This document shows, piece by piece, positions 55,822 through 64,000 of a stretch of 64,000 bases of DNA. A program made the translations under genes and the position numbers. The stretch is from Thecaphora thlaspeos (taxonomy: Eukaryota > Basidiomycota > Ustilaginomycetes > Urocystidales > Glomosporiaceae): NCBI GenBank assembly GCA_900291925.1, contig UWYS01000008.1, positions 1-64,000 on the forward strand. The letters run 5' to 3'. The notes under the pieces are model-generated. The model saw only the letters and a program-made list of their open reading frames with translations, was not told the DNA's origin and ran no database searches. How positions within the stretch are numbered: position 1 is the first letter of the stretch; every line of letters starts with the position of its first letter.

Positions 55822-58800
55822 ATGGCCATCGACGTCGAACAGCAGTTCATGGACCAGCTCTTTGACGGCCTCGACGCCGACACCTTCAACCAGCCGTGGT
55901 CGTCTCAGCAGAGCGTCAGCCTCAGCCCACAGTGTAGAATTGCTGCCTATCCTGCTGCTTCCGCCCCCAAGTGTCTCTCGGCATCGCCCAGCCGCATCCC
56001 ATCGAAGCCGCCTCGCGCGCAGCTCTCTCCCCTCAAGCGACGTCCCGATGCCATCGCACCCTCTCCCACCCCTTTGCGACGCCACGCCGGACCCGAGCTC
56101 ATGTCCTTCCACAGTCCCGTCGACGACGATGACTTCGAGGACAGCTTCGCGAGCGTCGGCCGCACAGCATGCCAGAGCCAGCACCCTAGCCACTGTCGCC
56201 AAGCCCATGACACCCTCAACGACAAACGCATCAACGTCGGCCGCATCAAGGACCTCATCTCCAGCCGAGAGACGCTCGAGATCGAATCGCCATCGTCCTT
56301 CTCGCCGCCGCCACCGCCGCTGACAAAGAAGCTCGAGGACCGGCTCAACCTGCCCATAAACGGCTGGAGGCTAGACGACATGGATCCGGCCGCTCTGTTC
56401 CACCGCCAGCGGCAGAGGACAGCTCAGCGGAATTACACGCGCTGCCTCGTCGTCGGCATCGTCGAGCGCACCTACCTTTCAGAAGGCCCCTCCACCTCGC
56501 GTCCTCGCAGGGAACGCCTGCTCGTCCTTCACCTGCAGAAAAAGGATCAGCAGCTGTTCAAGGACAGGCCCGACCGCCGCTCGCCGCTCGCCTCTCGGCA
56601 GCAGCAGGAGGGCAACGAGGATGGACCCACCGAGGAGGGCCCCGAGGTCCGTCTTGCGGTGCTGAGAGACGAGTGGCTCTCGACAGAGGTCAGACCCGGC
56701 GACATTGTCCACCTGATCGGCCACTTCGAGAGGCAGCAGATGCCGGTCCCTAGCATCAGCTCATGGACGGCGCGCCTGGAAGAGAGAGATGAGAAGAGGG
56801 GGAAGCGGAGGGATTACTACGCCGCCCCACAGATCGAGGTCGAGTACGAGCTTAAAGGTGCGCCGGGGCCATCGTCTCACGGCTCAATTACGACGGGCGA
56901 CGTCGCCGACGATGACGACGACGATGATCTCTGGGCAGAGATGGGAAGCCTGCCGTCACTGTCGCAGCCCCCGCCCTCGCAGACTCTTCCGGGTCAGCTG
57001 GCCCCAAACATGGTTCTGTCGTCTCTGCCGTCCACCCAGACATCCTCATTGGGTACACACGACCACGCCGCCGCGACGGAGGATGGTCGGGACAGCCGCG
57101 ACAATCTCCTCATCCTGCACCCTGACGTCCTCGTACCGGCGACCAAGGTGTCGGACGTCTCGTCGTGCGTGCGCAAGCCTGTCGTACAGGATCGGCTGCG
57201 CGGCGGCTCGGACCTCTCGATCCCGCTCATGCTCGGCAACATGCTGCACGAGGTGCTCCAGGCCTGCCTCACCGGCAAGGGCACGCCCCGGGTCGACGCC
57301 GAGGAGGAGAGGGCGCTGCTCGATGCGATAGACGGCGTGCGGCAGCGCGAGGAGCGCGAAAGACAGGCGGCTCGTCGCGAAGGGGTATGGGATCCGGACG
57401 TGAAGCCGCCACCGCCGGGCGTTGGACCGGCTGGGCCTGGCAAAGAAGACGGCCCTCCTGCGACCATACGCGACTGGCCCTCGAGCTGGACGGGCATCGG
57501 AAACTTCTCGCGGCCCTTTGCGCTGGCACAGATCCGCACACAGGTCCAGCTCAACCTCGAGAGCCTCTTCGCTACCAACCTTGACACCGACCAGGCCTAC
57601 GCCAGGCTCGAGGCGGCCGCCGCTCCGTTCGGCCACTTTGCCGCCGTCTACCTGGCCCAGGCGGCTGCCGGTCCAGGGTCGGGCTCGGACGGCTTTCGGG
57701 AGGACGCGACGATCCTCGACCCGCGTAGTGCGATCCCGGCAAGGACGAGGCTGACGCGGATCCTCGACGTCGAGGAAGAGGTGTGGTCGCCCATGTACGG
57801 CCTCAAGGGAAAGGTCGACGTCAGCATTGAGGCGATCATCCTCGAGACCGAGGCGGACGGCGGCAGCAGATCGGGACATTCGACCGACGGATCAACAGCG
57901 CCTGTTTCCGCGCTCCACAGAACCGCCTCCGACCCTCGCTTCACCGCCGCAGCCTCGGCCGCAGCCAAAACGATGCAGGGGGCGTCCACGCCTTTCCGCA
58001 CGCGCTCTTCCGCGGCAGCGGTGCCCCCAGACCCGCGGCTCCACCAGCGCCTCTCGGTCTCGGTGATGCCGCTGGAGCTCAAGACGGGCCGCGCCACCGC
58101 CGTCGGTCTCGAGCACCGCGCACAGACGATGCTCTACACGCTGATGCTGTCGGACCGCTACGGCTGCGACGTCCGCCATGGCCTGCTCTACTACTCCAAG
58201 AGCGGCCAACTGCACCGCATCCGCAAGAGCCGCAACGAGGTACGCGGTCTCATCATAGGGCGCAACGAGCTGGCCGGATATCTCGTCCGCAGGGAGAGGC
58301 AAGAGGGCGACGGAGGGGAGGCCTTGGCGCCGTTGCCGCCCACGATCGACGATCCGCACAAGTGCAAGAGGTGCTACGCGGTCGATCAGTGCATGCTGCT
58401 GCGGAGGGCCATCGAGAACGTCTTCGATCCCGCTTCGGTTTCAGTCGACAGCGACGGCGAAGGAAACGACAAGGACAGGGACATTGTCAAGGACGGCCGC
58501 CAGGCCACCGCCGCTTCGACGCGGATCGCCGAACTGTACGCACAAAAGACGTCGCACATGACCCAGGCTCACGCCGACTTCTTCAGGCGATGGAGCGACC
58601 TCCTCTCGCTCGAGGAGCAGGACCTCGTCCGCTTCCGTCGGGAGCTGTGGACGATGACGGCCGCCAGCCGCGAAGGCGTGGGACGGTGCTTTGCCGACAT
58701 GCGCCTGATCGCCCCGTCGCAGCAGCCGGGCGACGGCGAGCTGGACGAGAGGCCCAACGCTAGGGCGATGCGACGCTTTACCTATGCCTTCCGACGCTCC

Positions 58801-61281
58801 GGCGAGGCAATGCACATGCAGACGCAGGCAGGGGCATCGAGGCCGATGAGTCTGCTCAATGGCCACATCTCGCTCAACGATCCCGTCACCATTTCGATCG
58901 AGCCGGCGCTGCTCTCGGTCGCGCAGGGGTTCGTGACGGCGCTGACTTCGGACCGCATCGAGGTCGGGCTCGACCACAACCTCCTGCCTTCCCTACGGCG
59001 ATCGATCGAGGAGGCGGGGACAGTATCGACGACGTCGCTGCAGCTCGACGCGAACGCCATCGCATCGGTCGTCTTTCGCATCGACCGTGACGAGCTGTCG
59101 GCGGGCATGGGCAAGGTGCGCTCCAACCTCGCCCACCTCTTCTGGCCGGGCGAGGCGGGCGACACGAAGCGACGCGAGCTGATCGTCGACCTTCGACCGC
59201 CGCGTTTCCTCGCCGACACCGGCTCGTGCGGGCCGACGCTGCCAGGACACCTCAACGTCGACCAGCAGGCGGCGATGCGCAAGGTGCTGAGCGCCGAGGA
59301 CTACGCGCTCATCCTCGGCATGCCGGGAACGGGCAAGACGACGACGGTAGCCGAGCTGATCAAGCTACTGGTGGCGCAGGGAAAGACAGTACTGCTGACG
59401 AGCTACACGCACAGCGCGGTCGACACCATCCTGCGCAAGCTGCTGGTGGGTGACGTCAAAGGCGAGGCTGCCTCGACGTCGACCTCGAAGCTCAAGATAC
59501 TTCGCCTCGGCAACGCCGACAAGGTGCACCCGGACACGCGCCACCTCACGCTGCCGTCGCACTTTGACGGCGGCGTCTCGCAGCTCGAGGAGCTGCTGAT
59601 GACGCCCAACGTCGTAGCGACGACCTGCCTCTCGATCTCGCACGTGCTCTTTGCGAAACGGCGCTTCGACTACTGCATCGTCGACGAAGCGTCGCAGATC
59701 ACGCTCCCAACCTGCCTTGGCCCGCTCCGGTGCGCCGACAAGTTCGTCCTGGTCGGCGATCACTTCCAGCTGCCGCCGCTGGTGCGCAACCACCAGGCCC
59801 GAAAGGGAGGCGAGGACGGTGGCGGGCTGGAGACGAGCCTGTTCAAGCTGTTGACGGAGCGGTACGAGAGGGAGGCGATGGTCTGCCTGGGTCGGCAGTA
59901 TCGGATGAACGAGGACGTCATGGCGCTGAGCAACGAGGTCATCTACCGCGGCAGGCTGCGGTGCGGCAGCGCAGAGGTGGCACGTCGGACACTGCGGCTG
60001 CCCAGACGGGCCGAGGTGGTGGAACGCCTTTCGTCTTTCTCTTCCTCGTCGTCTTCCTGCTCGCCGGGCGTCGGCGTGCTTCCGGGGTGGGTGAGCAGGA
60101 TGTTGGACGCCGACCAATCGGTCGTCTTTGTGGACACCGACGCTCTACCGTCGCACGAGTCGAGTTCGGGCTCGCTGCTCCAAAACACGGGCGAGGTGCG
60201 ACTTGTCTCGCTCCTATGCACGCTCCTCGTCCGGTGCGGCGCGTCACCCTGCGACATAGCGGCCATCACGCCGTATCGTCACCAACTCAAGCTACTCGCC
60301 TCGTCTCTCGACGCGTCGATCGAGACGCTAACGGCGGACAAGGCACAGGGGCGCGACAAGGACATCGTCTTCCTATCGCTGGTCCGATCGAACACGTTCG
60401 GGACCGTAGGGGAGCTGTTGAAGGATTGGAGGAGGTTGAACGTGGCCGTCACGAGGAGTAGGGTGAAGCTGGTCGTGGTGGGTAGCTTGAAGACGTTGAG
60501 AGAGAGTAGAGAGGTCAAGGCGTTCTTGGACGTCATTGAGAAGAGGGGTTGGAGGACGGAGGTAGGCTCGTGGAGCGAGGTGGAGCGGGTGGAGAGGGGG
60601 GTCGAGGGGTTGAGGAGCGAAGCGGGGGGCGGTGTGGACGTGGTGAAGCGGGAGGAGGAAGTGGTCCTTCCTACCGTCGACGATGACGTGAAGCCACAAG
60701 TGGAAACGTCGGATGTCAAGATCGAAGACGAGTCCGCCACCCTTGAGCAAGCGGACGTCGTCAAGACGGAACAAGCACCGTCGTCTCGGTCGTTATTGCC
60801 ACCGATCTTCTCTCCACCACCGCCATCACCATGTCTTACCTCTGGCGCTACCTCCGAAGCACCCAAGGCGGAATCTCGCACCTCGTCACGCGACTCCACC
60901 GTCACGCCACCAGCCGTCGAAACAAGCCACTCCCCCATGCCCACCTCCGCCGTCCCAGCGACGGCGACGGCGACGGCGGCGATACCCGACATTGAATTCG
61001 TCGACCTCAGACTCGCCTCTGGACCTTCATCGTCACCTCCATCCCGTTCCTCTCTCTCGCTTTCTCAATCGAGACTGACCAACTTCTTCATGCCCTCACC
61101 ATCCTCCTCCTCGTGCTCCTCTTCTCCAAAAGGATCGACTGGAGAGAAGACGGAAAAGGTGGAAAGAGAAGGAGTGAGGAAGAGAGAGACGGGAGATGCA
61201 AGAGGTAGGAAAAAGACCAAGTTGAGCGAAAAGAGGTTGAAGAAGAGGGGAGTCTTGAGGGATTTGGTGAATGGTGAATGA
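55822..61281 (+). CDS. DNA2: DNA replication helicase/nuclease Dna2
   Basis: A single exon encodes 1819 residues from ATG 55822 (CGCCATGG). The nuclease domain has the iron-sulphur cysteines Cys449, Cys848, Cys851 and Cys857 (CX2CX5C spacing as in other Dna2), with SSCVRKPVVQDRL and the nuclease strand MPLELKTGRATAV. The superfamily 1 helicase has Walker A GMPGTGKT (1166-1173), YCIVDEASQ (Asp1288-Glu1289), GDHFQLPPL, CLGRQYRMNEDV, TADKAQGRDKDIVF and RLNVAVTRSR. Dna2 cuts long Okazaki flaps and resects breaks. The protein is longer than yeast Dna2 because of a disordered N-terminus and a 300-residue C-terminal tail. That tail contains a PCNA-binding-type motif QSRLTNFF (1749-1756) and a basic stretch GRKKTKLSEKRLKKR. 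Confidence 0.97.
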   Translation: MAIDVEQQFMDQLFDGLDADTFNQPWSSQQSVSLSPQCRIAAYPAASAPKCLSASPSRIPSKPPRAQLSPLKRRPDAIAPSPTPLRRHAGPELMSFHSPVDDDDFEDSFASVGRTACQSQHPSHCRQAHDTLNDKRINVGRIKDLISSRETLEIESPSSFSPPPPPLTKKLEDRLNLPINGWRLDDMDPAALFHRQRQRTAQRNYTRCLVVGIVERTYLSEGPSTSRPRRERLLVLHLQKKDQQLFKDRPDRRSPLASRQQQEGNEDGPTEEGPEVRLAVLRDEWLSTEVRPGDIVHLIGHFERQQMPVPSISSWTARLEERDEKRGKRRDYYAAPQIEVEYELKGAPGPSSHGSITTGDVADDDDDDDLWAEMGSLPSLSQPPPSQTLPGQLAPNMVLSSLPSTQTSSLGTHDHAAATEDGRDSRDNLLILHPDVLVPATKVSDVSSCVRKPVVQDRLRGGSDLSIPLMLGNMLHEVLQACLTGKGTPRVDAEEERALLDAIDGVRQREERERQAARREGVWDPDVKPPPPGVGPAGPGKEDGPPATIRDWPSSWTGIGNFSRPFALAQIRTQVQLNLESLFATNLDTDQAYARLEAAAAPFGHFAAVYLAQAAAGPGSGSDGFREDATILDPRSAIPARTRLTRILDVEEEVWSPMYGLKGKVDVSIEAIILETEADGGSRSGHSTDGSTAPVSALHRTASDPRFTAAASAAAKTMQGASTPFRTRSSAAAVPPDPRLHQRLSVSVMPLELKTGRATAVGLEHRAQTMLYTLMLSDRYGCDVRHGLLYYSKSGQLHRIRKSRNEVRGLIIGRNELAGYLVRRERQEGDGGEALAPLPPTIDDPHKCKRCYAVDQCMLLRRAIENVFDPASVSVDSDGEGNDKDRDIVKDGRQATAASTRIAELYAQKTSHMTQAHADFFRRWSDLLSLEEQDLVRFRRELWTMTAASREGVGRCFADMRLIAPSQQPGDGELDERPNARAMRRFTYAFRRSGEAMHMQTQAGASRPMSLLNGHISLNDPVTISIEPALLSVAQGFVTALTSDRIEVGLDHNLLPSLRRSIEEAGTVSTTSLQLDANAIASVVFRIDRDELSAGMGKVRSNLAHLFWPGEAGDTKRRELIVDLRPPRFLADTGSCGPTLPGHLNVDQQAAMRKVLSAEDYALILGMPGTGKTTTVAELIKLLVAQGKTVLLTSYTHSAVDTILRKLLVGDVKGEAASTSTSKLKILRLGNADKVHPDTRHLTLPSHFDGGVSQLEELLMTPNVVATTCLSISHVLFAKRRFDYCIVDEASQITLPTCLGPLRCADKFVLVGDHFQLPPLVRNHQARKGGEDGGGLETSLFKLLTERYEREAMVCLGRQYRMNEDVMALSNEVIYRGRLRCGSAEVARRTLRLPRRAEVVERLSSFSSSSSSCSPGVGVLPGWVSRMLDADQSVVFVDTDALPSHESSSGSLLQNTGEVRLVSLLCTLLVRCGASPCDIAAITPYRHQLKLLASSLDASIETLTADKAQGRDKDIVFLSLVRSNTFGTVGELLKDWRRLNVAVTRSRVKLVVVGSLKTLRESREVKAFLDVIEKRGWRTEVGSWSEVERVERGVEGLRSEAGGGVDVVKREEEVVLPTVDDDVKPQVETSDVKIEDESATLEQADVVKTEQAPSSRSLLPPIFSPPPPSPCLTSGATSEAPKAESRTSSRDSTVTPPAVETSHSPMPTSAVPATATATAAIPDIEFVDLRLASGPSSSPPSRSSLSLSQSRLTNFFMPSPSSSSCSSSPKGSTGEKTEKVEREGVRKRETGDARGRKKTKLSEKRLKKRGVLRDLVNGE
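61066..61089 (+). other. PIP-box motif in the Dna2 C-terminal tail
   Basis: The codons spell QSRLTNFF, an exact QxxLxxFF PCNA-interaction motif, within a Ser-rich disordered stretch and followed by basic residues. Confidence 0.7.
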
Positions 61282-61692
61282 GGATGTGTCGACTAGGAGA
61301 GTCTATGCGGACCGGGTAGAGATGTTAGGACGTTTAGATGACACCGCGGACACTCTCTTTTGTAGGACTGTACGTTGGATGACATGAAGCCGCCGCTCTT
61401 GGGAGCGATCGTAGAGACGCGAGAGACGAGTAGGTACGCCCAGCTGGTACCATCCTGGGAACCCCTGCAAGGTCCGCCAAGCAGAGATGGAAGGCGAACT
61501 TCGAGCTCCGTTCGAGTTAGCTGTAATTGTCCTTTCGTGGACGGGTTGGCGTGCATTCAAGAGAGGCCAGGATGAATGTCGACGAGAGCGAAACGGCTGG
61601 TCGCACGTTGTCTATAGAAGAATACAAGAACTACGAGCTGGATGTACTTAACTAGATTATATTTTTCTCATTTTAATCCTCTTTATCAACTT
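61282..61692. other. Spacer between DNA2 and tRNA-Thr
   Basis: This stretch includes the DNA2 3' side. The last 90 bases become AT-rich, with TATATTTT at 61658-61665, 28-35 bases before the tRNA. No gene is visible. Confidence 0.55.
61658..61665 (+). promoter_or_regulatory. TATA-like box upstream of the tRNA gene
   Basis: TATATTTT lies about 30 bases before the tRNA 5' end, the place of the upstream TATA element known from fission yeast tRNA genes. The surrounding 60 bases are unusually AT-rich for this chromosome. Confidence 0.4.
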
Positions 61693-61800
61693 GCCTCCTT
61701 AGCTCAGTGGTAGTAGCGCGTCACTAGTAACTATCGGCTTTCGCTTGAAGGTCCTGTGGGTCTTATGACGAGGTCACTCGTTCGAATCGGGTAGGAGGCA
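61693..61800 (+). tRNA. tRNA-Thr (AGT anticodon) with intron
   Basis: The gene folds by hand. The acceptor stem is GCCTCCT with AGGAGGC plus discriminator A. The D arm starts at GCTCAGTGG (A box). The anticodon stem is CGTCA with TGACG. The loop is CTAGTAA with AGT at 61726-61728. The T arm is ACTCG-TTCGAAT-CGGGT (B box). A 35-base intron, 61730-61764, lies one base 3' of the anticodon, the standard place for nuclear tRNA introns, leaving a 73-base mature tRNA. A T run at 61807-61811 terminates Pol III. Confidence 0.93.
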
Positions 61801-61806
61801 GTTTCC

Positions 61807-61811
61807 TTTTT
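61807..61811 (+). terminator. Pol III terminator (T run)
   Basis: Five T lie seven bases after the tRNA 3' end, the normal position for RNA polymerase III termination. Confidence 0.75.
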
Positions 61812-62167
61812 AATGGTTTTCTATCATGAGTTTTCCATAATTTTGGGTCCGCCGTCGGCTGAGATGCCGATCTGTGAGGGGCGCGGCTGGACATGAGGCT
61901 CGAGTCACGCCGGCACGCCGGGCGGGCCAGCCGCCAAGGCAGAGAGAGGCAGGGCCACAGCCACAGCCACAGCCAGAGGTATGGGAACGGAGAGCGGCTG
62001 CCGCCCCACGCCCGCCTCGGCGTCGTTTCTTCTTGAACGACTGCCTCCACCATCCTCCCTCCATCCTTTCCCCCCTCGCCTCAACCCTCCCTCTCCTCCT
62101 TTCCCCCCACAGTAACGGCCGATCGATCGATCGACACCGACACCGACACCGCGACACCGCCACGACG
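61812..62167. other. Spacer between the tRNA and ILV6, with ILV6 leader
   Basis: About 350 bases with CACAGCCACAGCCACAGCCAG (61954-61974) and a C-rich leader that ends in ACCGACACCGACACCGCGACACC just before the start codon. Open frame continues into ILV6, but nothing upstream of 62168 looks coding. Confidence 0.5.
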
Positions 62168-63259
62168 ATGCTGTCGACGTTCACGCCCCGCCTTGCGCGC
62201 AGCCTCGCCGGCGTCTCCGGTTCGGGCCGCCTCGCTCTGCGCAGCCTCTCCTCCACGTCTTCGCGCCTCGCCGACCGAAGCGGCAGCGACAGCGACAGCA
62301 CCTCTGCGCTCGACTACAAGCTGGCGCACCGTCTTCGCAAGCTGCCCCCTCTCCCGTCGCTGGAGCCGCCATCCTTGGATGCGGGCGAAGCGGTGTCCAA
62401 CATCCTGTACAACACGCCGCCGCCGTCTCGTCAGCCGTTCAAGCGACACATCCTCAACACGCTGGTGCAGAACGAGCCCGGAGTGCTGTCTCGCGTCGCC
62501 GGTACGCTGGCGGGACGAGGGTTCAACATCGACAGCCTCGTGGTGTGCGGTACGGAGATCAAGGACCTTTCGCGCATGTGCATCGTGCTGCGCGGACAGG
62601 ATGGTGTGGTGGAGCAGGCACGGAGACAGCTGGAAGACCTCGTCCCCGTCTGGGCCGTTCTCGACTACACCAACACCAAAGTCATCGAGCGCGAACTCAT
62701 GCTCGTCAAGGTATCCATCCTGGGTCCCGAGTACTTTGAGGAGTCGCAGATCGGTCCCGTCCCTCCGGAACTGTTGGCAGAGAGGGAGGCAAACGGTACG
62801 ACAAGCAGACACGCCACCGCTGCTCAACAACCCCTCACTCCGACAGAGGCGCTCAAGATCAAGAGCGACAACATGAGGAGCGTCATCGCCCTGACGGAAC
62901 AGTTCAAGGGAAGCGTCGTCGACGTCAGCAGCAGCAGCGTCATTGTCGAAGTGAGCGGCAAGAGTTCGAGGTGCGACGCCTTCCTCAAGCTCGTCAGGCC
63001 CTTTGGCGTCCTCGAGAGTGCCAGGTCCGGTAAGTTTAGGCCGCGCTCCCCCATCCTTCCTTTGTTACGGCCAGAAGCGTGACTGAACTGATGACCTCCC
63101 CTTTCCCCCTTTCCCCCCTTTCTCGCGGCCTAACCTCCGTCATCGAAAGGTACAATGGTGCTACCAAGATCGCCCATCACCTCTTCCTGGTTGGGCAACG
63201 ACGAACTGTTCGAAGAGGAGAGCAACGACGTCGACGCCGGTGCCCTTCCTCCGGGTTGA
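62168..63259 (+). CDS. ILV6: Acetolactate synthase regulatory (small) subunit
   Basis: Two exons, 62168-63029 and 63150-63259, encode 323 residues; the intron starts GTAAGT and ends AAAG. The small subunit activates acetohydroxyacid synthase and confers valine feedback in branched-chain amino acid synthesis in mitochondria. The N-terminus MLSTFTPRLARSLAGVSGSG is Arg/Ser-rich without acids, a mitochondrial presequence. The first ACT domain is clear (HILNTLVQNEPGVLSRVAGT, GRGFNIDSLVVCGTE). The second ACT-like half includes LMLVKVSILGPEY and ALTEQFKGSVVDVSSSSVIVE. The end VRPFGVLESARSG joins TMVLPRSPI across the intron, the usual Ilv6 finish, then an acidic tail. Confidence 0.95.
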
Positions 63260-63971
63260 AGAGTGCTCCTCTCTCACTTCTCTATGTCCATATGCGTCCG
63301 TAGTCAGACCCCTTTGAAAAGTCATTTCGTCCCTCCCTTGACCCTCGGGGCGGCGAAACCCACACAGTTTCACCCTTCTACACTCGATTCGAGAGGACCA
63401 GTCCCTCTACACAGCGACGATGGATGGACCCTTTTGACTTTTACATTGTTTTGATTATGGCCGTACGATAAGGCTCAAGACGAGACGAGATGAGACGAGA
63501 CGGAGAGGTAGAATACAGATGAAGGATGAGATTTATCGATAGTTCTCTGATACGACAGGTTGGTAATTAGCTACGAAGCGAGCAAGGGAACAGAAAGACA
63601 AGACGGGTGAAAGAGGAACAGAGACGACGAGGAGAGCAAATTTGATCGGATCGTTTGGTTGGGTTGGGTTGGAACATGCGCTGAGTGGTTACGGTTGGGT
63701 TATAGTCTTGTTCCTTTTTTTTTTTTTTTGTTGTTGTTGGGGGGGGCTGGTTGCGACGGGACGGAGAGGGGATGGGAGGATGTGCGAGGGTCGGTATGGT
63801 CCTTCTGCCCATGGTGGTGGCAGAGTGGAGGAGGTGATGTCGTTTCAAGCGCAGGCGGGCGAGCGTGTGGGGTGCTACCATATCGACGTCGACGTCGACC
63901 TCGTTCTCGACCGATCCGTGCACCGCACACAGCGAGGACGATCTCTCGTTCGTGCGCTGCGCTGAAGGTGT
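63260..63971. other. Intergenic region at the right end
   Basis: There is no supported gene. It contains a run of T (about 63714-63729) followed by GTTGTTGTTGG and a G run, and ACGAGACGAGATGAGACGAG near 63481-63500. This is presumably the 3' side of ILV6 and of a gene entering from the right. Confidence 0.5.
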
Positions 63972-64000
63972 CTACTCCTCCATCTCGACGTCGCCCTCGA
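63972..64000 (-). CDS. Possible 3' end of a gene running in from beyond the window
   Basis: On the minus strand the last 29 bases read EGDVEMEE followed by TAG (63972-63974). The acidic ending and the gap since ILV6 suggest the C-terminus of a gene starting outside the window. The piece is too short to name; it could be chance. Confidence 0.3.

Overview
This window is the end of a chromosome from a GC-rich fungus. It opens with 190 bases of CCCTAA (TTAGGG-type) telomere repeat and then carries nuclear genes with short GT-AG introns on both strands. Gene content (PEX14, UBP6, IMP3, NOC2, CAF-1 p60, RPB11, ARP9, DNA2, ILV6, an intron-containing tRNA-Thr), intron style and composition fit a basidiomycete, most plausibly a smut-lineage yeast or relative (Ustilaginomycotina). 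That placement is inference, because no marker gene was compared.

Layout. 0.2-21 kb is dense housekeeping sequence: PEX14 about 500 bases from the telomere; a large protein I do not recognise (4465-7746); UBP6 on the minus strand; a divergent pair of ribosome-biogenesis genes, IMP3 and NOC2; a large RAD51-paralogue-like ATPase; and a PLP aminotransferase of the ACC-synthase type. 21-28.5 kb is accessory: a decayed minus-strand gene of a P-loop-like basidiomycete family with two in-frame stops (22216-25472), then a 2.4-kb field of short degenerate repeats. 28.7-64 kb returns to ordinary genes: a secreted GH16 glucanase, a Dbl-type RhoGEF, CAF-1 p60, a wax-synthase-domain acyltransferase, RPB11, ARP9, a NIT2-like omega-amidase, DNA2, tRNA-Thr(AGT) and ILV6. 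Further clusters of the same short repeats lie in the long intergenic gaps at 32.7-33.2, 38.5-40.4, 48.5-48.9 and 51.0-51.9 kb.

How it fits together. Several genes serve chromosome duplication and repair (DNA2, the RAD51 paralogue, CAF-1 p60, ARP9). Others serve ribosome assembly (IMP3, NOC2) and transcription (RPB11). There is no gene cluster or operon, only neighbouring independent genes. I reconstructed exon structures by hand from splice-site motifs, reading-frame continuity and expected protein ends. All spliced models given here keep frame exactly.

Most unusual content. The most unusual feature is a set of dispersed non-coding repeat clusters. One motif combines the palindrome CTCGCGCGAG (or CTCGCCCGAG) with ACGCGT and is followed by GTAAAC. 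A second carries ATATCGGGCGAGA, and a third GCGGCTCCCGAT. The first two share the core TCTCGCCCGA. In one place the first forms a tandem array with a period close to 65 bases, and in others its orientation flips about a centre, as in a fold-back element.
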